DNA of 19,478 nucleotides from CAG-791 sp002394525 (lineage in GTDB: Bacteria > Bacillota > Clostridia > Lachnospirales > Lachnospiraceae). Positions 14,944 through 19,478 of the stretch are shown in pieces. The position numbers were made by a program, and so were the translations under genes. Position 1 is the stretch's first letter. Each line of letters begins with the position of its first letter. Location: NCBI GenBank assembly GCA_946536955.1, contig CAMNFJ010000036.1, positions 1 to 19,478 of the forward strand. The letters are read 5' to 3'. The notes beneath the pieces were generated by a model. It ran no database searches. It was not told the origin of the DNA and worked only from the letters and a program-made list of their open reading frames with translations.

Positions 14944-14965
14944 AAAAAAAGCCCGCACGGGCCTT
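14944..14965 (-). terminator. Leftward intrinsic terminator in the divergent region
   Basis: In leftward RNA, AAGGCCC and GGGCTTT pair around a GTGC loop (one G-U) and run into seven U. No protein gene lies immediately to its right on this strand, so it either ends an unannotated small RNA from about 15086 or blocks antisense transcription. Position 14966-15204 otherwise holds an AT-rich island at 15090-15118 with TATA-like hexamers on both strands, which probably includes the promoter for the rightward operon; no clear -35 is visible. Confidence 0.65.
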
Positions 14966-15031
14966 CCAGTATGATTATCTTATGCTTTTTTACGCCATGG
15001 AAGGAGGCTTTTTTTTCAAGGGGCAGAGTTT

Positions 15032-15051
15032 GGTATTTTCGCGAAAAAACC
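15032..15051. promoter_or_regulatory. Operator-like palindrome
   Basis: A 20-base inverted repeat, perfect except for one mismatched pair, centred on TTTTCGCGAAAA (15036-15047) with GGT and ACC at its ends. It sits between the divergent HAD gene and zinc-ribbon operon, a normal place for a dimeric repressor site. The half-site TTTTTCGCG also occurs as an inverted repeat at 2925-2951. No cognate regulator is in the window. Confidence 0.35.
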
Positions 15052-15204
15052 GATTTTTCCGCAGGGTCTGTACTGTGCCGCCGCTTTTTAATATTATAGT
15101 AGTATATACATATAGACAGAGTAACCCCCGTCTCGTCAAAGTGCCGTGCGCCTTGCCGGGACTATGTGCCTTTACGAAACTTCTGATGATCCGGAGGAAT
15201 CACT

Positions 15205-16476
15205 ATGCGTTCGATCAAAGAACAGAAATGCCCTGCCTGCGGCGCCCCCCTGCGCTTTGACCCCGCCTCGGGAAAGCTGGTCTGCGATTACTGCGGTACG
15301 GTCACAGACCTGGACCGGCCTCAGGCCCAATCCCCCGACAGGCCGGAGGAAGGACCGGCGGACCAGACCGCCCAGGGCCAGGCGGGATCCGCAGGCTACG
15401 GAGAGGGCCAGACCGCCCAGGGCCAGGCGGGATCCGCAGGCTCCGGAGAGGGCCAAAGCGCCCCGGGCCAGGCAGGCTCCGCAGGGTCCGGCGGAGACCA
15501 GAGTGCCGCTGCCGGGGACAAGCCCCGGAAGGACACGATCGAGGGTTTTGATTTCCAGCATATGACCGACGCGGTATCCGTTCCGGATGCCGAAAACCTG
15601 CCGGTCTACAACTGCGTCTCCTGCGGCGCGGAGGTGATCGCCCCAGCCGAGCAGGCCGCCCTGACCTGCCCCTACTGCGGCAACAACATTGTCCTGACGG
15701 ACAAGATCTCCGGCAGGCTCCGCCCCGACGGCGTGATCCCCTTCCGGATCCAGGCAAAAGACCTGCCCGACGCGGTCAACCGCTTTTACCGGGACAAAAA
15801 ACTCCTGCCCCGCCGCTTTTTCAGCGAGAGCACCATGGGCCGGGTGACCGGCGTCTATGTCCCCTTCTGGGTCTTTCGCGGCAGGGTGGAGGGCCGCTTT
15901 ACCTACGGCGCCGATTCCTCTGTCTCCATCCGGAACGGAAACTACATCATCACCACGACCGACCACTACCGCCTGGTCCGCGATGCCGCCCTCGACTTTG
16001 ATGACCTGCCGGTCGATGCCAGCGGCAGGATCGAGGACAGGCTCATGGATTCCCTGGAGCCCTTCGACTCCGCAGAGACAAAGCCTTTTGACATGCGCTA
16101 CCTGGCAGGCTTTACCGCCGACCGCTTTGACCAGAAAAAATCCGATATCTCCAACCGGGCTCAGACGCGGATGATGACCAGCACGGCCACACTCGTCGAC
16201 AGGCAGGCCACTGCCGGCTACCTGAACGCCTACAGAAAGCACACGGACCTCCGTCCCTCCGTAGACGCGAAATATATCCTCTTTCCAGTCTACCTCTTTG
16301 ACATCTCCCACGCCGGCAAAAACTACCACTTTGCCGTCAACGGCCAGACCGGCAAGGTCGTCGGCGACCTGCCGACCGATCCCGGGACCAGCCTGATCTA
16401 TTTTCTCAAGCGATTCGGCCTGGTCTCCGGAGCCCTCATCGCCTTGTCCGTCATCCGCTATATGATGGGCATGTGA
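15205..16476 (+). CDS. Zinc-ribbon protein with a C-terminal membrane helix
   Basis: A 423-residue protein of the TFIIB-type zinc-ribbon group; no enzymatic domain is recognised. Two zinc ribbons are visible: Cys9/Cys12 with Cys27/Cys30, and Cys137/Cys140 with Cys155/Cys158. Between them lies a Gly/Ala/Gln-rich spacer containing three 15-residue repeats (54-98). The middle region (170-395) is a mixed alpha/beta domain with conserved-looking aromatic stretches such as YVPFWVFRG. The last 20 or so residues form one hydrophobic helix, suggesting a tail-anchored membrane protein with the bulk in the cytoplasm. ATG follows GGAGG by 7 bases. The TPM-domain gene starts 16 bases after the stop, so the two are co-transcribed and probably act together at the membrane, perhaps in membrane-protein quality control (inference). 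Confidence 0.8.
   Translation: MRSIKEQKCPACGAPLRFDPASGKLVCDYCGTVTDLDRPQAQSPDRPEEGPADQTAQGQAGSAGYGEGQTAQGQAGSAGSGEGQSAPGQAGSAGSGGDQSAAAGDKPRKDTIEGFDFQHMTDAVSVPDAENLPVYNCVSCGAEVIAPAEQAALTCPYCGNNIVLTDKISGRLRPDGVIPFRIQAKDLPDAVNRFYRDKKLLPRRFFSESTMGRVTGVYVPFWVFRGRVEGRFTYGADSSVSIRNGNYIITTTDHYRLVRDAALDFDDLPVDASGRIEDRLMDSLEPFDSAETKPFDMRYLAGFTADRFDQKKSDISNRAQTRMMTSTATLVDRQATAGYLNAYRKHTDLRPSVDAKYILFPVYLFDISHAGKNYHFAVNGQTGKVVGDLPTDPGTSLIYFLKRFGLVSGALIALSVIRYMMGM
15364..15498 (+). repeat. Three 45-bp in-frame tandem repeats
   Basis: Three consecutive 45-base units encode QTAQGQAGSAGYGEG, QTAQGQAGSAGSGEG and QSAPGQAGSAGSGGD, followed by a decayed fourth (QSAAAGD). The first two units are nearly identical at the DNA level, pointing to recent slippage duplication. 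The repeats form the flexible spacer between the two zinc ribbons and keep the frame, so copy number probably varies between strains. Confidence 0.9.
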
Positions 16477-16492
16477 TCATGGAGAATCAGAT

Positions 16493-18676
16493 ATGAATAT
16501 TCCTTATCATTCAGAACCGTCCGCGGCAAATATCTTCACAGGCAGAAAGGCCGGGGCGGGGCTCCGTCCCCTGCTCCTGTCCGCCGCCCTGGTCCTCTCC
16601 CTCTGCCTCTCCCTCTGCTTCCCCCTCAGGGCCTTTGCCGCCGCGGGCGTAAGCCCGGCGGAGACAGAGCAGACGGCAGGAGACCAGGCCACAGAAAGAC
16701 AGGTTGCGGCGGACCAGACAGAAAAGAACTGGTCGGAGGACTACTACAGGGCCAATGACGACACGGGCGGCCTCTCCGCCGAGGAGCTCAAGGAGCTGGA
16801 CCGGCTCTGCCTGGAATTCGTGCAGACCCGGCAGGCGGACCTGAGCCTGCTGGCCCTCTCCTCGGGCAGCTACGGGAATTTTGATGCCGCGGCCTATGCC
16901 CGCGCCTATTATGAAAAAGCCGGCTTCGGTTACGGGCCGGACAAAAAGGGCTTTCAGATGATCTGGGACACCGACACCGACCAGGTCCTGATCGAGGCCT
17001 ACGGCGGCGCCGGGGACCTGATCCCCGTGTCCTATCTGAAGTATGTGGCGGACCATGTCGCACAGTACAGGGAGGAATACGGAAACTTCGGCCCCTTCTA
17101 CGCCACGGTCCGCTATCTCTCCACCTACCTGGACAACCGGGAAGAAGAAAAGACAGCGGCCGCTGTTCCCGGCGAGACCCAGACCGGGGCCGGCAGGGAC
17201 CTGGAGGCCGGAGAGGGCACGGACAGCCAGGACAGTCTCACCGAAACGGAATCCGGGACCGGTCCGGAGACTGAGGCGCAAGGCTCGGCCCTTGCGTCCT
17301 CCGCAGGCGCTGGCGACCCCCGCGCCGCCCGGGCGGAGACGGACAAGTCCCGCCTCCTTCCCGAGGGGACTTACCCCGATGATTTCCTCCGCGTCGGCGA
17401 GGGATCCGACCTGCCGGCCTGGTATCCCAAGGAGCCGTCCACCTTCCCCTTCTACCATGACGCCGGGGCCCCCCGGGTCGTCGACCAGGCGAACCTCTTT
17501 ACGGACGAGGAGGAGGCCCGGATGGAGGACCGGCTCGCAGAGCTCCGCACGCAGCTGGCCAGAGACATCGTCGTCTTTACAGATGTCTCCACCCACGGCC
17601 TCACCCACATGGATTACTCCGAGAGCTTCTTTGATTTCAACGGATACGGCCTGGGCGACGACTTCGAGGGCGTCTGCCTCATGATCTGTATGGACCCCGC
17701 GGACCGGGGCTGGTGGACCAGCTGTACAGGTCCCGTGACCATGGGCCTCTACACCGAGGACATCGCCAACGAGATCGATGACATGCTCTACCCCTTCATG
17801 CTGGACGGCAGCTACTACGACGGCGTCTCGGACTGGATCGAAAACTTCCGCCGCCTCTACACCACCGGCTCCCCCTACGATGAGGAGTGGGCCATCCAGG
17901 ACAAGGATACCTTCACCCGCTTCCACGACCCCGATGTCCCCCGCGTGGTGGACGACGCCAGGATCCTGACAGAGGAAGAAACCGAAAATCTGGCCCGCAA
18001 GGCCCGGACCCTCTCCGAAAAATACAACACCGACATCGTGATCCATACCTCCGCAAGTCCGGGCAGCCTGGACCGGGCGGACTACGGCGAGCTCTACTAC
18101 TACACCCACGGCTACGGCCTGGGAGAGGACTACGACGGGATCCAGCTGACCATCTTCAGACACCAGAACTACAGCCACGGGGCCCATGTCTACGCCTCCG
18201 GCGGCGCCCTGGACAAGCTGACCTCCGTCAACAAGGAGAGGCTCGAGGACCGCTGCAACGGCCTGACCGGCGAAGAAAAATACTACCGGGCGGCCTCCGC
18301 CTGGCTGGACCAGACCGAACACATGCTCCGCACAGGCCGCGCCCCCCTCTCAGCCCAGTCCTGGGCCATGATCGTGGCCTTTTCCCTGGCTGCCGGCATC
18401 ATCTTCGGCGCCTTCTCCCTGGCCAGGGCCGCTCTCCGCATGGAGACTCCCAAAATGAAGGAGAATGCGGACGCCTACCTGGTCCGGGGGAGCCTCAGGA
18501 TCATCAATATCGAGGACACAAAGATCAACACGACCGTCCACAGACAGTACTCCCCTCCCCCGAAGGCCAGCTCCTCCTCCAGGTCATCGTCCGGCTCCGG
18601 CGGCCGATCCTCCTACTCGGGATCCCACAGCGGGTCCTCGGGCAGGAGCCACTCCGGCTCGGGCAGGAAGTTCTGA
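16493..18676 (+). CDS. Secreted membrane-anchored protein with three TPM-like domains
   Basis: A 727-residue extracytoplasmic protein. A long N-region and hydrophobic segment (about 25-48) form a signal peptide with likely cleavage after AFA at 49. Three repeats of the TPM (YgcG/Psb32-like) fold follow, at about 93-213, 324-440 and 478-610. Each has a helix opening after a L-x-x-E-E element, and then an aromatic-rich YxxxYYxxxGYG-type turn with acidic residues. Repeats 2 and 3 both begin PRVVD; repeat 1 is the most divergent. An acidic Thr/Glu/Gly-rich linker (215-320) separates 1 and 2. A membrane helix at about 622-645 is followed by a cytoplasmic region ending in a Ser/Gly/Arg-rich tail (692-727), as in YgcG relatives. 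GGAG precedes the ATG by 8 bases. Exact function is unknown; TPM proteins elsewhere have phosphatase or membrane repair roles. Confidence 0.82.
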   Translation: MNIPYHSEPSAANIFTGRKAGAGLRPLLLSAALVLSLCLSLCFPLRAFAAAGVSPAETEQTAGDQATERQVAADQTEKNWSEDYYRANDDTGGLSAEELKELDRLCLEFVQTRQADLSLLALSSGSYGNFDAAAYARAYYEKAGFGYGPDKKGFQMIWDTDTDQVLIEAYGGAGDLIPVSYLKYVADHVAQYREEYGNFGPFYATVRYLSTYLDNREEEKTAAAVPGETQTGAGRDLEAGEGTDSQDSLTETESGTGPETEAQGSALASSAGAGDPRAARAETDKSRLLPEGTYPDDFLRVGEGSDLPAWYPKEPSTFPFYHDAGAPRVVDQANLFTDEEEARMEDRLAELRTQLARDIVVFTDVSTHGLTHMDYSESFFDFNGYGLGDDFEGVCLMICMDPADRGWWTSCTGPVTMGLYTEDIANEIDDMLYPFMLDGSYYDGVSDWIENFRRLYTTGSPYDEEWAIQDKDTFTRFHDPDVPRVVDDARILTEEETENLARKARTLSEKYNTDIVIHTSASPGSLDRADYGELYYYTHGYGLGEDYDGIQLTIFRHQNYSHGAHVYASGGALDKLTSVNKERLEDRCNGLTGEEKYYRAASAWLDQTEHMLRTGRAPLSAQSWAMIVAFSLAAGIIFGAFSLARAALRMETPKMKENADAYLVRGSLRIINIEDTKINTTVHRQYSPPPKASSSSRSSSGSGGRSSYSGSHSGSSGRSHSGSGRKF

Positions 18677-18685
18677 TCCGGCCTT

Positions 18686-18725
18686 CTGACCACAGGGGCC
18701 GGCTGGCTCCGCCCCCTGTGGTCAG
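18686..18725 (+). terminator. Strong hairpin after the TPM gene
   Basis: CTGACCACAGGGG and CCCCTGTGGTCAG form a perfect 13-bp stem with a 14-base loop, 9 bases past the TPM stop. There is no U-run, so it may protect the mRNA end while the U-tailed hairpin at 18785-18833 terminates. The stretch to 18784 contains a tandem GGTAATCC pair (18731-18746) and two copies of TTACAGGCTC (18756-18765, 18771-18780), of no evident function. Confidence 0.5.
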
Positions 18726-18784
18726 TCCCCGGTAATCCGGTAATCCACAACCCGGTTACAGGCTCACTGCTTACAGGCTCGCAC

Positions 18785-18833
18785 AAAAAAAGCTGCGGTC
18801 CGGCGGATTTTCCGCCGGCCGCAGCCTTTTTTT
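18785..18833. terminator. Bidirectional intrinsic terminator
   Basis: A 14-bp stem with one bulged base (GCTGCGG-t-CCGGCGG against CCGCCGG-CCGCAGC) has an A-run before it and a T-run after it, so it works in both directions. It separates the rightward zinc-ribbon/TPM operon from the leftward small membrane protein gene. Confidence 0.92.
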
Positions 18834-18905
18834 CAGGTCAACACTCTTCTATCAGGTAGATGATGCACTGCCTGTACTTTTTTTCTCCAATATCCTTCCA
18901 CAGCC

Positions 18906-19253
18906 TCAGGCCGGGGACAGATATTTATTTTGCGCCCTGACCAGGATCACTGTCCAGATCACAAAGCAGATCACGTAGGCGAGGTAGATATACAATCCCG
19001 CGTCCGGCTTTCCGAGGATATCGGCGACGATATAATGCGCAGCTCCTGCAGCCATGGTGAGTACACCGATGACAAGATTAGGCAAAAACATACAGGCAAT
19101 GAAACCGGGAAGGTCCTTTGCCTTTTGGGGGTCGTACTTTTTGCTGATCAGCATGCGGTTCAATCTGCCGTGGACCTTCATCATCGCCGTCGAGATCAGA
19201 AAGTAGAAACCTACAAACATGATAAACGTATCGGCGAGATTCATGGTCTTCAT
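18906..19253 (-). CDS. Small membrane protein of unknown function
   Basis: I do not recognise the family. The 115-residue product has three or more hydrophobic segments: about 7-25 (TFIMFVGFYFLISTAMM), 52-75 (FIACMFLPNLVIGVLTMAAG, after a basic loop with KKYDPQKAKDLPG) and 86-106 (GLYIYLAYVICFVIWTVILV). The basic loop between the first two suggests a cytoplasmic hairpin. The ATG at 19253 has GGAGG 7 bases upstream, and a good promoter lies at 19280-19308, so it is expressed alone. It converges on the TPM operon, with the terminator at 18785-18833 between them. Downstream of the stop, positions 18838-18905 read protein-like in another frame, which may reflect a shortened C-terminus. Confidence 0.75.
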   Translation of the reverse strand: MKTMNLADTFIMFVGFYFLISTAMMKVHGRLNRMLISKKYDPQKAKDLPGFIACMFLPNLVIGVLTMAAGAAHYIVADILGKPDAGLYIYLAYVICFVIWTVILVRAQNKYLSPA

Positions 19254-19279
19254 TCAATATCCTCCAAAAACAATCACGA

Positions 19280-19308
19280 TGTATATCCTGCCGCCGGTCA
19301 TCTGTCTA
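19280..19308 (-). promoter_or_regulatory. Promoter of the small membrane protein gene
   Basis: Leftward TAGACA (19308-19303), a 17-base spacer and TATACA (19285-19280), matching consensus at 5 and 4 of 6. Transcription would begin near 19273, about 20 bases before the ATG, with the GGAGG site inside that leader. Confidence 0.6.
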
Positions 19309-19338
19309 TGCGGCGGAAGGTCCTGCCGGAATCAGAGG

Positions 19339-19381
19339 AACAGGGGGCGCCGCCGCCTGCAGGCCGCGGCGCCGCTCTGTT
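19339..19381. terminator. GC-rich hairpin downstream of the partial right-end gene
   Basis: AACAG plus GGCGCCGC pair with GCGGCGCC plus CTGTT, with a small internal loop and a 12-base apical loop. It lies about 40 bases past the stop of the partial leftward gene and upstream of the small membrane protein promoter, so it probably ends that transcript. The U-tract is weak on the leftward strand. Confidence 0.45.
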
Positions 19382-19419
19382 TTCTGAATGAGCAAACAAA
19401 TTAAGAAAAAACGGATGAA

Positions 19420-19478
19420 TTACTTGATGCCCATGGGCTCATCGCGGAAGATGCGCTCGTCCATAAGCTTGGGGCCGC
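19420..19478 (-). CDS. C-terminal end of an unidentified protein (partial)
   Basis: The last 18 codons of a leftward gene enter from the right edge: GPKLMDERIFRDEPMGIK then TAA. The composition is typical of a soluble enzyme tail, and the hairpin at 19339-19381 follows in the expected place. Eighteen residues are too few for me to name the protein, and no start is in the window. Confidence 0.65.
   Translation of the reverse strand, partial: GPKLMDERIFRDEPMGIK

Noticed and set aside
14982..15260. Rightward 92-residue open frame in the divergent region
   Set aside because: It has no ribosome site at its ATG, overlaps the start of the zinc-ribbon gene in another frame, and runs through promoter-like AT-rich DNA.

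Overview
The window reads as a chromosomal stretch from a GC-rich member of the Clostridia, most likely Lachnospiraceae-like. The evidence is AGGAGG-type ribosome sites, TTG and GTG starts, U-tailed hairpin terminators, a Firmicutes-type xpt, SpoIIE/STAS partner-switching proteins and a NHLP/NHLM-type peptide exporter. The assignment is by gene style only; no rRNA, tRNA, phage or transposase gene is visible.

Layout. Positions 49-2232 hold two leftward housekeeping genes, lgt (prolipoprotein diacylglyceryl transferase) and ychF (Obg-family NTPase). Positions 2327-3177 hold a STAS-domain gene with its own promoter, bracketed by palindromic REP/MITE-like DNA. Positions 3209-12294 are a leftward gene train: trpS, xpt, a membrane sensor fused to a SpoIIE phosphatase and an RsbW-like kinase, a 139-residue membrane adaptor, a C39-peptidase ABC exporter and a second ABC exporter. 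From xpt to the second ABC gene the spacing is a 4-base overlap, then gaps of 18, 18 and 23 bases, which implies one operon. Positions 12382-14783 hold a GH32 sucrose-6-phosphate hydrolase/fructosidase and a Cof-type HAD phosphatase with a structured 5' leader. Positions 14784-15204 are a divergent intergenic region. Positions 15205-18676 are a rightward two-gene operon: a zinc-ribbon protein and a secreted, membrane-anchored protein with three TPM-like domains. The right end has a bidirectional terminator, a small membrane protein and the last 18 codons of an unidentified leftward gene.

How the genes may work together. The most notable unit is the 3.2-10.6 kb exporter operon with the STAS gene beyond it. 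An extracytoplasmic sensor controls a PP2C phosphatase, which shares a polypeptide with a GHKL kinase. Both activities classically act on a STAS protein, and one is encoded just beyond the exporter genes. This suggests that a partner-switching circuit governs, or is governed by, a C39-type peptide exporter. No precursor peptide, sigma factor or other output partner is visible, so cargo and output are unknown. The kinase domain is preceded by an internal ribosome site and ATG, so it may also be made as a separate protein.

Long open frames antisense to the main genes were treated as GC-driven shadows. Starts were moved from the longest frame for ychF, trpS and the HAD gene on ribosome-site and family grounds.
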